From contig JALJCS010000001.1 in assembly GCA_023055355.1 (NCBI GenBank), positions 71,961,381-72,025,380 on the forward strand: a stretch of 64,000 nt of DNA. The letters are read 5' to 3'. This stretch comes from Agelaius tricolor. Its lineage: Eukaryota > Chordata > Aves > Passeriformes > Icteridae. Every line of letters begins with the position of its first letter. Position 1 is the first letter of the stretch. The notes beneath the pieces are model-generated. The model was not told the DNA's origin and ran no database searches. It saw nothing but the letters and a program-made list of their open reading frames with translations. This document shows positions 13,066 through 27,106 of the stretch, one piece after another. A program made the position numbers and the translations under genes.

Positions 13066-16000
13066 GCAAAAAATATGAATGTCAAGTTTATTTTGGGAAA
13101 ATCTTCACACAGAGACTGTGTGTGGTGTGATTGTGAGGCTGCCTTTATTCATGGCTACAGAAAGCTTCCAGCTGCCTGAAGGACCATGAGAGCACAGAGG
13201 ATAGAGCTTTGTGGGCAGCTTCAAGCATCACTGCGATGTGCCCATCATCTTCCATCTTTCATGCAAGAATAAATGATTAAAAAATTTAAAAAATATGCAA
13301 TATGAATAAATATATGTCTCCAGTTTCAGTCACAGCTCCCCACAATTAAATTGCAGGAGGCATCTCCCCGTGTTAGAGTAGCTTTACTCAGTGTTATTGA
13401 TGCTGTTTGAACAGACATGCCGTGAATTCCATTTCGCCACAACGCATTCAGTTTGGGAACAATAAACACTTCCTTTTCATTATCTCCTATGAATTATACT
13501 GATGTGCAGCTTTCATTCATATTATAGAATAATTAGAAATGCAGAATTACCAAGAAACTTTGCCAGAAGTAAAAGTTCAAGTATATATTTTCACTGGTTT
13601 TTTAATAAACTCTGACTAGATCTCTGACTTTCACTCATTTAGACATTTCGGAACTCAGACAGCTGAACATAAACAACATATTAGGAAATGGTTTTTAAAG
13701 CCTGTTCCCTCTTCCAAGTTTATTTTTCAAATAATACTCAAGATATAAAGACTCATTTCAGGAGCCCTTCTCAAATGTTGTGTTCCAAACATATATTCTC
13801 TGCAGCAAAAATACACTCCAGAAAAAAAAACAGGGCACAAAGCATTTTGTTCTTGCTTTGGGAAATGTTCAACTATCAAGCCTGGAACTTATAATACTTT
13901 TAGAGACAGAAAAAATATATATATTTTAGTAGAAATGTCTACATTTTCCAAGGTCTGAGCTTTATTTCCTATGAATACTGTGACAAGACAGCCACAAAAC
14001 TCATCAGAGATTGCAAAAACATATAAACCACTGTACAACAATAAAGAGTTATTTGACTTTTGTATGAAGAATGGCTGGAGCCCTTTAGAGTCTGTTTCTT
14101 TTGAGAAAAATAAAAGGGAAAATATTTGGGGGACATGCAAAATATGCAGAAAGCAAAATGGTGCAGTAAACTGAGCAGCCATAGGCCCACTTCCAGCTTC
14201 CTACCGTGAAAGAAGACATTCCTTTTATGTGCACTCCCCATGTATAAACACCTGTAGTTCTTTCTTTTCCCCTTTAAGACAGAGTATTCTCCATGTTCTG
14301 GTATCAGAGTCATCAGATCCTTTTGTGGACAGAATTAGTTGAACATTTGCTGAAAACATCACATTTACAAAGTAAATGAGTGATGTGGATGAGCATTTTA
14401 AAAACCATCACAAGTTTTGCCAGCTGAGCATGAATTTCAGAGAGTGGTGAAAAAATCATTTTTCTACAATTTCCAGAAGCATCAATCAGGTTGGGGCAAT
14501 TTTTGTTTCATCTGTTGTCTGAAATTATGGGAAAAACAGAAATCACTTCTCTAATGGACAAAACTGGCTTGGGCAAAACTGCCACAGGGCTTGGACCACA
14601 AGAAGCCACAGAACAGAAGTTTGGTCTGGCAAACAGCAAAGTTTCATTGCATCTGCACAGCAATGCCAGCTTCTGCCTCCAGCTTTGCTTCCTCTCCTCT
14701 TCCAACCTGTCTAGCAAGTGAAGAAACCTCATTAACAATTAATCAGCTTTTCTGGGACTCAGATTCCTGTGTGTGTTATGGAAGGTTTCTAATTATGGAT
14801 GGCTTGATTTAAGAATGCATTAAATGCTCTACAGATTTGAAAGGAATTCATCATAGTATAATTAGGCTGATAGCTCTTTGGTCATCAAGTGTCCTCCTGT
14901 TTCCCTCCCGATGGTGGGTGAGATAACAACACTGAAAAATGTAATAGCTGGCTCTAATGACTAACCCCAGACAATTAGGCATTGCTTAGACTAAATTGCT
15001 TGCAGGTCACAGTTTTTACTCACCACTAACAACTTCTGTCTTCACAGAAAGCTGCCAGTCAAAAATATTTTTGATCCAGAAGCAGCATGCAGTATCCTCC
15101 AGTAGTGCAGAGCAAGGGAAGAGTGCCCAAATGAGGAAGCCCTGCACAGGAAGGGGACAGCCAGCAGCTGATCTCTGCTGGTGACAAGGTGTAGCTCAAT
15201 CTATTGCATTCCTGTCATCAGACTATGGGTTGGATGCTGGTCTAGGCCAAGGCACTGCAGAAAAATAACAAGAGAGCTATAGAGCTCAAGTAAAAAAAAA
15301 AAAAAAACAAATCTATAGAGACATAATTTATTGCATTTCCAGGGTAGGGACACCCTCATGGTTCTTTTGGAAAATGGTGAAACATTTCATTTCAAAGGTC
15401 AGTTCCCAAAAGTGAGAAGAAGGGAGGAAAAAAGGGGCTATTGCTTCAAAGACAATTATTCTTTTCAAACAAAGAAAAAAATCAAGCAAACCCGTCCAAA
15501 TAATTCATTTTGCATCAGACTAAAAGCTGTTCTTTTCATTTTCCATTATTAACGTCCTTTGATTTTTTTTTTCAACTTAGTCAATTTTGACATGAGCTGC
15601 TGTTTCTAACAAAAAAAAAAAATACAACCATTTTTTCATTTAGGTCAAAACAAGCTTTTCAACCTTTAAGCCATTTCTCTCATTTTTGGGTAAAGCTACT
15701 TGTTTCACAAGAAGCATCATTTTCCCTGCAACCCATTTTCAAGCAAATTCAATACACACAGAACTTGCCTGCTTGACTTCCCCAGAAAAAGAATTTTGAG
15801 TCAGGATTCTCTGTCCTGCTGCTAAAAACAGCCTGTTTCCATAGCTGTCACCTCCCCTGCAGTGAGGGAGCCTGAAACATCCCTAATTCTTCCCCACATC
15901 AATTAAGGCTCTCCTGGCTGGCTGGCAGGCTGCAGGCAGGAGGCAGGAGCAGCCTGTCTGCTGCAGTTCTGACTCACTTCCTTGGCCCAGCCTCAATCAG

Positions 16001-19000
16001 ATGGGGAATCCCTGGAGGATGGATGTGTTGGCAGCACAGCTTCCTTGGCCATGTTTAAAGGTTAGAGGAGCCCAGAGATAACTGGGAGAGGTCTTCCTGC
16101 AGCCATCTCCAAGGAAGCTATGGAGGCCTCTCTTGATGCCATCACCAAGGGCACCAGAGAAGGATTCTTCTGCCAGCAGATTTGCACAAGCTATTCAGGT
16201 TGTTTCAACCCTTTATTTCTGTATTCTTATCCCCAAAGGAAAAAATATTACTTTGAAATCCAAACTAGGTGGCAATAAGAGTTTTGCCCACCAGACACTG
16301 CTTCAGTGCTGCTAGAAGCACCCTGAAGGGACCTGAGGTGGTGGAGAGCAGCAGAGCATCCACTGGGGTCCAGCCAAAGTGGGTCCAAGTCCCACATTTA
16401 TAGTCCTGCACACAGCAAGGATATGGGGGTGGACTGAGTGGCACCCCAGCCCCAGCAACAGCTTCCTTCTCACCACCCATCAGTGTCAAGGATATAAAGC
16501 CCTTTGGGAATGAAAACCTCTTTTCTATCATCAACAACATATAAAGCTTTGTCCAGACTGGAGTTGGGCAACAGATTTTAGGTCATTTCTCATTCAGCTA
16601 TGGAAATGAGGGCTGGCAAGTTTGTCTTGATGGCATCAGGTTGCTTTTATGACAGAAAAAGAGATTAACTATTTCATTCCCACATTTTCTTAGTAAAACA
16701 TTTCAGTGTTAAAATCAAAATAAAATAACCATGGCCCTAAAGTTAGATTTCAACACCTGAGTGTACCTAAAATGCAGTTACTTTGACTTGTTCATAATCC
16801 AGACTTGAAGCAGTCAAAATCTGTTTGTTAAACAGTTGGTTTGATCTTTTCCTCAGCACCATCTCTGATGATTAAAGACAGGAAGATGTTGTCTGGAATA
16901 GGTATATGGAGCATCTATTGATTCCATGGAATGGAATAGACTGTTGAACACCCAAGGCATTAATAATCCATTGTGTGAACAGCCTAAAAGCAAAATTATA
17001 CTGATTCATGTAATTTAAGTGAAAAGCAAATTACCCTGCTCTAGTTCTGGTACTTTGATAGATTTACCTATTTGGTTACAGATTACAAGGAGGGGAATGG
17101 AATAAAAAGCAGGGACAGTCCTACAGGCTCTGAGCTACCCTTCACAGCAGGAGCCAGAACACATCTGCAGCTTCAGGAAATGAAAATGCTGGGTTAGCAC
17201 TCTCTGGAGCAATGAGGAGGAGGATTTTGCACTGAATCCCTGCAGAGATGTGGTAAGTCTGTATCCCATGGGAGGAAGGAAATGTGCATGCTGCTGGGAT
17301 AACAGGACAGCAAGCTTATAGACCTGCAACAGGGAAAAGAGGATGCAAAAAAAGAGTTGGGGAAGTTGTGAAATCTGTTAGAAAGTTTTGCAATGAGCAT
17401 TTTAGATCATTTCTGAATTCATCATATGCTTCAATATAAATATTGAGGAGATAGGATATATTTCCTATCTATTTTTCATCTTTATTTTTGTGGTTGATAT
17501 AAGACAGGGTTGTCCTATTGTCACCATATGTATCCATGCATTCAGGGATGGGGGAGTCAGGCTTGTTTTTTCCTCTAGTTTGGCAATATTCTGTTACACT
17601 GACAGATTCTTTTTTTCTGGAGCGGCATTTAAGTGAATTGATTTTGAATGTTTGACATTGTAATCGATACATGTAAAAGAAAATATTAACTCACAGCTGC
17701 CAGTTTCTGCTGTGACCATGGTTTTCTTCCTTAGCACCAGATAAGATCAGTAACTGTCTAAATGAAAAGTGCTGAGTAAATGCATTTTACCTAAAAGCAA
17801 AGCTCAACCAAAACAAACAAGGACAGAAAGATCAGTGATCCTGAGTCTTTCCAGTTCTATGATGTCCCAGATAACAGAGCCCTCTCACCTCCCCTGCACT
17901 CTGGGCTCTCTGAGCACCTGCCCACTCCATTGGATTAATACAGGACTGGTCATGGGTCATGTGAAGCACAAAGAGACTGATCTTCAATCTGGTTGCAAAC
18001 ACAACTATGCAAGACATGTCTGCCTTTCCATCCACAGCAATTTTATTCTCCCTCCTCCTCAAAAAGCATCATTACACTGATGCATTGCTGCCCAACACTG
18101 CATGGGTGGGTACCCTACACATACGTCTGCAGTTACAAATGGAATGTGAGATTGGGAGGTTTTTGTGGAGACTGGACAGAATTAAAGCAGCTTTTGTATT
18201 GCCAAGGCTCTTATGGGTTATTATGTGTCACTAATTTTAGTCAAATAACAGATGCAACTCCTGCAGCATGAGGAGCTGTTGTTGTTTTCTCTTGCTTTTC
18301 AACTACTGCCCTGTGAGCTGGGATAAAGTGAGTGAAATATGAGGTTATTTTCTTATATATTTCATGCCCCTGTGGAAAGAGATGTGTCCGGCTCCATCCT
18401 CAAAACTCAAAGGGTGCACAAGAAAACAGACTTTCAGGCCGTGTCTGTAATAGTTAATTCAGAATTGCCAGGCCCAGGTGCTGGAAATCAATGCTGCCTT
18501 GCTAGAATAGTTCTGCACCACTCTTTCCTCTTGGCCACCAGTCCCTTGTGCAGCCCAGGCCAAGGAGCAGTGCATGTGTCACCCCTGCTGTGGCACACCT
18601 GGCACTGTCCTCTGCTGCCATCTCCATGCCAGCTGACCTCACAGCTGGTGGGTGAACATTGGTGCAGTGTCTGCCACTGGACACATTTCTATTTCTTCTT
18701 ACAAAGCTGTGCTGTACACTGCACCTTTTCAGAAGTTTCCAGCTTTTTCCTTCTTTCTAGGCTAAATGGCCAATTCACAGCCTTTTCTGACATTTATGCT
18801 GTTTGTTACCTTCCAGTCTTTATTTCCTTGGTGGTCACACACCCCTGTTCTCTTCTCCTCACCTGCTTTTCCAGTGATCTCTGTCCTCCTGGATGTTGTT
18901 TCATTGGGATGGATGAACCAGCCTCAGCTAATCTGTCTCCTGTGATAGACCAATGCTCCCAGTCACCACTGAGCCTGGAAGCAAAGCAATGATTTGGCTC

Positions 19001-22000
19001 AAGATCAGCCCCCACTCCTGCTGTGGGAACAAGAGCTTTCCTGGGCCTCTGTGCCCAGAGAGTGAATGATGTTAATAAAGAAACATAATTCCCTAGCATC
19101 ATGAACAATAATTCTAGTTAGTACAGAATATCTTACTCTGTGCACTGATATGACTTTATAGTTTTCTTTGACATAATTTAGGAGAGATCTTTAAATATTT
19201 TCCTAATAAGTATATGAACAGGAATTCAACACATCCCATGGGTTGGACTTACCAGTCAAGGAAAAAACTGCTGACTGCCATAGCAGCATAAATTCTTTCA
19301 AGTTTGTGTTTTTAGTAACTACTCTATTTGTCACATTTTTCTTAAACTTTTTAGAAATCATTACTACTGAAAACTGGGCTTGTAAATAAACTGTTGACTT
19401 TCTTTCACTGCAGTCCTCAGTTTCTTTGCATTCCAATACTTGTGGGAAATACTGTCTCTGTCTTTCCAAATTACAGTTTTGATTCTGACATACAAAATTT
19501 TGAGAAGTTCCCCAGTTCTCCTCAGCTAAGAATTTGCAGGCACCACCATTTCCACATGTAATCACCCTCAAACATTTGCACCTAGATAATGAATATTTTA
19601 GTGTTCTTCATTATAGAAAGACAGAAGTCAAGAGTCACAAACGAAGCAGCTGTTGATTAAGACTGCTCTATTGAGAGCCCTGAGCCTCTCCACAGTTCTG
19701 TGAGATAAACTAGGGAACAGCATTTGATCTTCATGATGTGTCACGTTGTAGGGCTGGAGAGGTTTTCTAAATAGCTGGGAGCAAGCACTTATAGGAAGGG
19801 TCAGAAACCAGGCTGCTGTAATTATCTCAATGGATTGTGCAGGTAAAAGGTAGAATTTGGTTAAAAATAACCCAGAGTACATGCTCTAAACCTCTATTTC
19901 CAATGGAAAGAGATATTTTGCATTTGCAAAATCACCAAGTGTGTTATTAGCATCCTAAGTGCTAACCTCACACCAGAAAATTAGGCTGTGCTTAACACTT
20001 GGGTGCTAAATCCCAGTTGTCTAACTACTGTTATATTGTGAGAATGGTGCCTGGCCAAATGCAGTTCCCCCAGATAACTCCTGGATGTGGTTCAGAATTT
20101 AACATAAGGCAGGAATTATTCCTAATCGGAGCTTTGGATGCACTCACCCTGATTTGAAGGTTAAGATAGTTTAATGGTATAGATGCAGGTCATTCTGTGC
20201 CAGTTGGCTTCAACTACTTAAATCTCTTCATCACCATTTAATTAGCTATTGAAGATGCAGCCAAGACCACCAAAGTAATCTCTTTTACTCCTTTGACTTT
20301 AGTTGTAAGAAAAACACTAAATACGAATACTTCAAACATTGTGCTGGGTATGTAAATCAATTTACAGGTGTTAAAGGAGGATTCTGAGTGATAGGAGATA
20401 CAAAGGAAATAGTCCACAATTACAGAGGCAGCCTCCAGCAGAGGAAGTTGGCTCTAGACTTCTTACAGCCCAGGTTAGGCAAATATGCATTGGTGGACCT
20501 ACCCAGCTGAGTTGTTCACTTCACTGGGGGCTCCACTAACCTTTATCTGCTAAAGGTTTTTTCTTATTTCACAATATTTTAGTCCTTCTGCTAAGTCTTT
20601 GTGCTGTTTATTTAGGAATTTCTAGTGTAAAAACAACCTTTTTCATATCTCTTTACTCAGAGTGTTTTCACATACATGCAGTGAAGCAAGTCAGATGAGC
20701 AGGGAGACTCTTCCCAATTTTCCGCTCTTTACCTCCCTGAATACACCAGAGACAATATCAGCTTTGTGTATATTAGTCCATCCCTAATATTTAACCCTAA
20801 TGTGTGGAAGGGGCACTCAGGGACTCTAACTGCCTTATAATTTTTTTGTTGATTTTGGTAAAGTAATTCAAGGCATTTCACACCCAGCAGTAACCAGTCC
20901 ATGAGAAGGAGAAAGCACAGATTAAGCTGTTGACATCAAGAGAGATAAGCACAACCTGAGGTGTTCTCTTCAGCATCCTAAACCATGTCCAGCAGTCCAG
21001 ACATATTAAATGCCCATTTAAATAAAATAATTTAAAATCGTCGTGTTTTGCCAACACTTCTTCATTTCCATTGCTCCAAATAATGCAATTTTCCCTGAAT
21101 AATTGTTGTTATGAGCATAATCTATTAATTCCAGCCCAGCTGCCCACTGGATACCACCAAGGATCATTTGCTCATGAAGGAAACGTGCCCCTGCTCATTT
21201 GCAGACATATAAATGCATGACGTTCTGCTCCTCTCCCACAGGGGAAAAGCAGAGCCACGTCTTCCAGCAGAATTGCCTCCCTCTCGCCTCCTGTTCCTGC
21301 TAATTTGGCTGGAAGAGCTGTGGCTGCTGAGATTTAAAGGCTTGAGGAAATGCAGCCATTCTGTTGTCAGTGGAGTTAATAAGCCAAACAACTCAGATGG
21401 TTGAATCCTGCATTCCTTCCCCAGCTGAAATCAGTGGGAAAAGAGCCAAAGGAGCCTGTGGAAGTTTGATAATGCAGGCTAGCAGTCAGTCTGCCTGCAT
21501 GTGTGCAGCCACCAAGAAACAAACATTGATTAATCTCTGCTCTTATTGAGGAAGTTTAGTGCTAGCCAGTGCAGCAGAGGTGGGATGAGGCTGAGCAGCT
21601 CGAAAAAAAAAATTCTTTACACCTTTGCAATGCTGTTTTTACTCCTCAGATAGAAAAAGGTCCAGAGAGAAAATCCTGTTCAACAGACAAGACACTTGAT
21701 GAAATCACACTGAAAAGAGATTCAAGGGGACTAAACAGTCAAGTAGGACAGTTCTTATGATATTTGAATGTCCAGTTTCCTAATGTTTAGAACAAAACCT
21801 TATCATTTTACCTTGTTGGAACCCTTTTTCATTTTTTATACACTAAGCAAAAATAGAGTGACCTATTTTGACTGAAGTGAAACTACTCTTTTATACCTCA
21901 GAACTTCACTGAAATATTTAAAAGGGGAGACAAATTTCAGAAAAGATCTGAAAAACACCTGACTTCCCTTTTTTCCATTCATCCCAATGCATCCTATAGA

Positions 22001-22084
22001 GATATAATGGGTGACATCCTCATCTGTAAACTAGGGGAACAGGCACATGTTCCCCAAGGAAATAATTACGGGCAGATAAATGCA
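13066..22084. other. Nine kilobases of unique noncoding DNA
   Basis: No interspersed repeat recognised. The longest open frame of the whole window lies here (18339-18992, plus, 217 codons): it is rich in Cys, Ser and Leu with no domain, and I treat it as chance. A16 run at 15292-15307. Two sub-stretches (13360-13480, which keeps several CpG dinucleotides, and 21000-21140, AT-rich with TAATTGTTGTTATG and TCTATTAATTCC) look like candidates for conserved noncoding elements on composition only. Confidence 0.55.
15292..15307. repeat. A16 homopolymer
   Basis: Sixteen A residues; no polyadenylation signal just upstream. Confidence 0.9.
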
Positions 22085-22640
22085 GTCTGAGGAAGGGATC
22101 ACTCACGTTGTGCTCACCACTGGTGAAGCCACACCTCAAATCCTGAGCTCAGTTTTGTTCCTCTCATGGCAAGAAAATCATTGAGGGGCTGGAGCGTGTC
22201 CAGGGAAGGGAACAGAGCTGGGGAAGGCTCTGGAGCACAGGTCTGAGGAGGAGCAGCTGAGGGAGCTGGGAAAGGGGCTCAGCCTGGAGAAAAGGAGGCT
22301 CAGGGGGAACCTTCTGGCTCTGCACAGCTCCTGACAGGAGGGTGGAGATCAGCCTTTTCTCCCAGGTAAAAATGATAGGGCAAGAGGAAATGACCTCAGG
22401 TTGCACCAGGAGTGGGTTAGATTGGATGTCAGGAAAAACTTTTTCACAGAAAGGGATTGTCAAGCACAGGAACAAACTGCTCAGGGAAGTAGTGGAGTCA
22501 CCATCCATGAAAGAATTTAAAAGATATGGAGATGTGGCACTTGGGGACATCGTTTAGTGGTAGAATGGCAGTGCTGAGTTAACAGTTGGACTCAAAGATC
22601 TTAAAGGTCATTTTCAACCTAAATGAGTCTCTGATTCTCA
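22085..22640 (+). mobile_element. CR1 LINE fragment, longest uninterrupted copy, plus strand
   Basis: About 555 bp of CR1. It opens with the end of the ORF2 region (CTGGTGAAGCCACACCTCAA, then ATTGAGGGGCTGGAGCGTGT), passes through GGGAGCTGGGAAAGGGGCTC and GAAAAGGAGGCTCAGGGGGA, then GGATGTCAGGAAAAACTTTT, CACAGAAAGGGATTGTCAAG, and ends in the degenerate 3' terminus near AATGAGTCTCTGATTCTCAG. It is the best internal guide to the CR1 at 51.8-53.3 kb, which belongs to a closely similar type. The 128-codon minus frame across it is an artefact. Confidence 0.94.
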
Positions 22641-24448
22641 GGTTTTATGAAATTAGCAAAGGAAATGCCAGGTGGTCATTGGTAAATCTTTATGTCTGTG
22701 AACAGGTCCAGCCAAGATGGCAAGAGATCTGTTTGACTCACAAAAGAAATTTATATAATCCCCTTAAACATACACATGAGGCTTTCAGGAATGTTGAAAA
22801 TTGTGGAGTCTGGAAGTTCTCTTGGCTAACCTGTGTAAAACACCAGCCAGCTACTCCAAACCACATACAACTGGAGTTCAGAAGACAGTGAAGAAGAAAG
22901 CAAACACCAATTTTCCTCCTCACATTCTTCCTTTCCCAGTGAACCATGGAACATTCTGCCTGGAAGCATTTTTTTCAGGACTTTTTTTAAACTTTATTTT
23001 GGGACAGGAAATTGAAATTTCCTGAGAAACAAAATTTCCCAGTGTCTTTTGACCATTTGTAGTGATGGTAGGTTACAGGACAATGTGCAACTTGAGAGCT
23101 TCTCATCACTGCTCTGTGTTTTGCCACTCCAGCACAAATCCATGCTCATGATGTGGCACAGACCAGTGGAGCCACAGCACAGCACAAACCTGCTTTTCTC
23201 CAAAATACAACCTCCAGATATACCTCACCATCTCAATGCTTTGAGTGACAACCTGATACCACCAGAGTAAAACAAAACTTTTTCCCTTTCAGCTGAATGA
23301 AACTGAGATTGTTTTCCCAGCTGACAATGGAAAATGCATCAGCATTTTTGACCATGGCAATCTGTAGCATTACCATCTTCCAAAGAGTCAATCAAGTACC
23401 ATTTTGAAACAGGCATTTTCACTTCTGGACTTCCCTTCCTGGCATTTGAGAGCAGAGGCTGCAGAGAGCTCTCTAATGCTGTTCCCAAAGCAAGAACAGA
23501 AGCCTTTGGCCTTGGCATGAGCACAGGATAATGCTCCCATGCCTGCCCAAAGTATTTTGCAAACCCCCAGCCATCTGGGCAGAGAGAACACTTCTTTGGG
23601 CAGGAATGCATCCCCGCATGTGAGCAAGCTCTGGAAAGGAGTTGGATATTGAATGCTAAACAGTAAAAATATGCATCAGCAATTTCTCCAGTTGAAAAGA
23701 AGACAGCTATAGTGGGCAGCAATGCTTTCCTCCCCCATCCTTTTGGATTTGTCAGGTTGTTGCTCTAGCTCTGTCTAGCACACACATCAAATCCTTCTTC
23801 ATTCCCCTGCAGGGCCTCTATGCCCTGTACAAAGGCACTGTTCCCATAAATGAGTTCTCTGAAGGCTGGAACTAGAGCTGTGTTCCATCACCAGAGCAAG
23901 AGCAGAGCTGATCAATCTGCTGACCAGGTATGTTCCTTTCCCATCTATCCACAGCCTCATAACTTGTTGTAACTGCAAGCAGAGTCAAGACAGAGCTAAA
24001 GGACAGCAAGAATTTATTAGGTTTTTAGTTAAAAGAATCTTTTATGCTAAAGATGTTTCATCTCCTAAAGACCATGCCTTGAGCTAAGCTCCCTCTGCTT
24101 GTAGCATGTCTCCATCAACGTCTTAGGTGGGAGAATGATAACTCATACTTGTCTAGTGGTTCATGTCAACAGTGCTTTGAAATTCCTCAAGAGAACCACA
24201 GAGATGAGACTTACTAAGGAATGGAACCAGACAGGAATTTCCCCTCTCCCAGAACTGTGTTGGGCAGGAAAGCACTTTTTCCATGCCCTCTCATACAATC
24301 TGCAGGGCAGGCACAAGACCAAGAGCTTCCTTTCAGTGACACCCACTAATGTCTCACCTTAGCTTGAATTTATTCTCCTATAGTGAACCACATCCCAGCT
24401 CCTGCATTCTCCCTGCAGATGAGGCAAAGGATTGATCCTGTGAGAAGA
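22641..24448. other. Unique noncoding DNA between CR1 copies
   Basis: No repeat or gene recognised. A 127-codon minus frame (23339-23722) has no domain and no splice context that stands out. Confidence 0.55.
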
Positions 24449-24594
24449 AAAATAGAATAATAGAAAAGTCTGGGTTGGAAGGGACCTCAAAACTCATTTT
24501 GTTCCAACCCCTCTGCGATGGGCAGCAGCACCCAGGTGTCCCAGGTGTCTCAGAGCCCCATCCAACCTGGCCCTGGACACTGCCAGGGAAGGAA
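24449..24594 (-). mobile_element. CR1 LINE 3' tail, minus strand
   Basis: Starts at the reverse-complemented CR1 terminus (AATAGAATAATAGAAAAGTC, then GGGTTGGAAGGGACCTCAAA), continues through GTTCCAACCCC, the GATGGGCAGCAGCACCCAGG block and CCATCCAACCTGGCCCTGGA, and stops at CACTGCCAGGGAAGGA. Only about 145 bp are kept, so truncation was severe. The terminal repeat is still fairly intact, which suggests a younger copy than the one at 27.1 kb. Confidence 0.9.
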
Positions 24595-27106
24595 CATGAT
24601 TCCAAGTTCTCCAAGTTAGAAGCCCAAAGCTGCTTCCTCCAGCACATCTCCTGCTCAAGGTCAGCTCACATAACTTCACTGCAGACCCGTCTTTTCCTCC
24701 TTCTGATTTCCTTCACCTTAAGTCTTTCTCATATGAGCCTTTCCCCCTACACATTGGTTCACACAGAATTGTTTTCATTAATAGAAGAGGCCCCTGTGTG
24801 ACTAATTCCTCTGTTAGATGGAACAGGGTAGGTGTAATAATGACTACAATTGGGTACTATGTGACTGCAGGGCGAGAAAAATATTAGAGAAATAAGTTAT
24901 TAGTATTTCAAACTTTATTTGGAATAAGTCTTAGAAAGTGCTTTTAGAAGCAATAATAACAGTTATAATTAATAAATACACTGCCAAGTATTGACCAAAA
25001 GATTCTTACAAGTTGACCTTTCATTTTCTCAGTGCCTGACTACTCAATTTGTTTCCTTATTAAAATCCAAGGGCTTTGTGAAAATGTCTTTGAAAACAAT
25101 CCTCAGGATACAACTACTCCTTGTAAAAAAAAAAATCAAGAATCAACTTTTATGCACAATTTTCTGATCAATACCTATTTTTTTAGAAGGCTTGCATGGT
25201 ATTTTAAAAGTCAGAATAAAAGTACTCTCATATTTGCCTGTCATATAAATTATGTATTTTAAGGCATTTGTATAGACAATGGAATTACTCTGGAATCTGC
25301 AAAAGAGCTGATTTGGGAAACTCTAAATGTAAAACAGTAAAGTTATTTGGAGAATTAGTAGAATGAGGGTCAGTCAAGAGAAGAGGAGAATAACATAATA
25401 GCTAATTTTAATTGCTGAATAACAAAGGGCCAAACTTTATTGTCCAAAGCATAAGCCCAAACAACAATGTAACACAGAGGAAAAAAAAAATAGATGTGCG
25501 AATCAGAATTCTCAGGCTAAATTTAAATCATCATTTTCTGGACATATTTTGCCTTTTGGTGTTTCCACTGGTAGTATTTTATGCAGGCAAGACAGAATAT
25601 TTAAATCACTCAGATGTCACACAAAAGGATGGCAGGTGGGTCTTTCCCAATCCTTCCACAAAAAATTCCAGAAGGGACATTTAGTGTCCTCCATCAGTGC
25701 TCCCGTGGCATCATATGCTTGGGTGAGTCATGAGTCACAAGGAGTGAAATCTTGAGCTTAACACATTTAAATCACAGTTGCTTGAAACAAAACCACTCTA
25801 AGTGAAGACTTTCATGATCCAGGTGGTAAAAGGAGACAAATATGTGCCTTCAGTACAAATGTGGGACAGACAGCTGTGAGAATTAGGACATGAGGAATTC
25901 TTGCTTCCATGCAGAGCAAGGCCAGAGAATAGTTGTAAATTATAGAAACATGGTGATGTATGCAATTAAATACACTAGCAAGGCTGTCTTACCTGCTGAT
26001 GTGTCAATACACAGAATTATCAATATCAATATCAATGTATCAATATCAATATCAATATTATCAATATCAATATCAATGTATCAATACACAGCATTAAGTT
26101 TTATCTCTGCAGGTGAGACCTATTCAGCAAAGGGAAATAGCACAAAACTGAGAGTTTTCCCTTCCTTTGTAGCAAAGAACATGCATCATACAGGTATTTT
26201 CAACAGGCAAGTCCTCTGCTACTGCAGTACCTACTTTGTCAAGGCCCTTTGCTGCAGGTCCCTGACATTTCCAGAGCCTTCATGTTGGGTTGTGTTCTTT
26301 TCCTCTCAGACTAGGTACACAAAAAAACCATTGGTGCAATGGTCTTTTTGCCATTGGTTCGCTAACCATCTCCTGAACCTTTGCAACTCGTGTTCCATGG
26401 CATCCATCCTTAGACCCAGCTGTCCATAATCCAGTTTGCCTGAAATATGAAACAGATTTCAATTTCCCACTGTTCTTTCCATTTCTATATGCTCTAATAT
26501 CATGAAAATTTACCTCATCATATATTTATACACCAGATTGCCAAACAATGGCAATTTCCCATTTTTGCCTCTGTGTCAGATATGTTGGATCAAAAGGTTT
26601 CCCTTGCAAATGAAGATATAAAAAGCAAGGCTTGGCATGTGGGCTTTGCTTCCATGTGCAGCTGCCAGATGGGCTAGAGCAGAGGATGTCTAAGCATGTG
26701 ACTGCAGCAGCAAGCAAGGCAAATACACAGCCTCCCTAAAAATAGAAGCACTCTCTGCAGGGAGGTATTACCCTTCTTCTACAAACCATAGAGCCAGAGT
26801 GTTGCCCTGTTCTTTTGAGTTCTTCTAAGCCTTCTGAGGTTTACATTCTTGTAATGAACTGTCTCACACGGTTTTCTGTAAATACTTATTGTTTTGCATT
26901 CTTTTCTGGAGGAGGAGAAATTTGATAGACTGTTGGTTTGTCCAGTGTCATTGGAGAGATAGCATTGTCATCCTCCAATCCACTGTCACTTTTGGAAATC
27001 TATAAATGTTACAGCCAGAATTAAACTTCCCCTCTTTTTACCTTAGAAATTCCAGTGTCTGTGTTCTTTTATTTTGTGTCCTAAAGCAACACCAGAGAAA
27101 CATTTA
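24595..27106. other. Unique noncoding DNA with one microsatellite
   Basis: Holds the ATCAAT array at 26003-26095. The 179-codon plus frame at 25890-26429 is translated partly from that array (alternating Ile, Asn and Ser) and is not a gene. Confidence 0.55.
26003..26095. repeat. ATCAAT hexanucleotide array with higher-order structure
   Basis: Imperfect ATCAAT repeats run from about 26018 to 26091. Blocks of two to three units are separated by GTATCAAT or TATTATCAAT, and the motif TCAATACACAG followed by A or C and ATTA sits at both ends (26004 and 26081). This points to segmental duplication of a short block, not only single-unit slippage. Confidence 0.88.

Noticed and set aside
12768..13130. 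120-codon plus-strand frame
   Set aside because: It is a reversed CR1 3' portion. The repeat explains the sequence.
18339..18992. Longest open frame, 217 codons, plus strand
   Set aside because: No domain, signal peptide or conserved pattern; composition is Cys/Ser/Leu-rich as expected from pyrimidine-rich DNA. A single frame of this length is unremarkable in 64 kb on six frames.
22164..22550. 128-codon minus-strand frame
   Set aside because: It is a CR1 fragment read on the wrong strand.
26003..26095. CRISPR-like array
   Set aside because: Units are short and contiguous without unique spacers, and the window is animal DNA.
25890..26429. 179-codon frame with Ile/Asn/Ser repeats
   Set aside because: The repeats are the translated ATCAAT microsatellite and the remainder has no domain.
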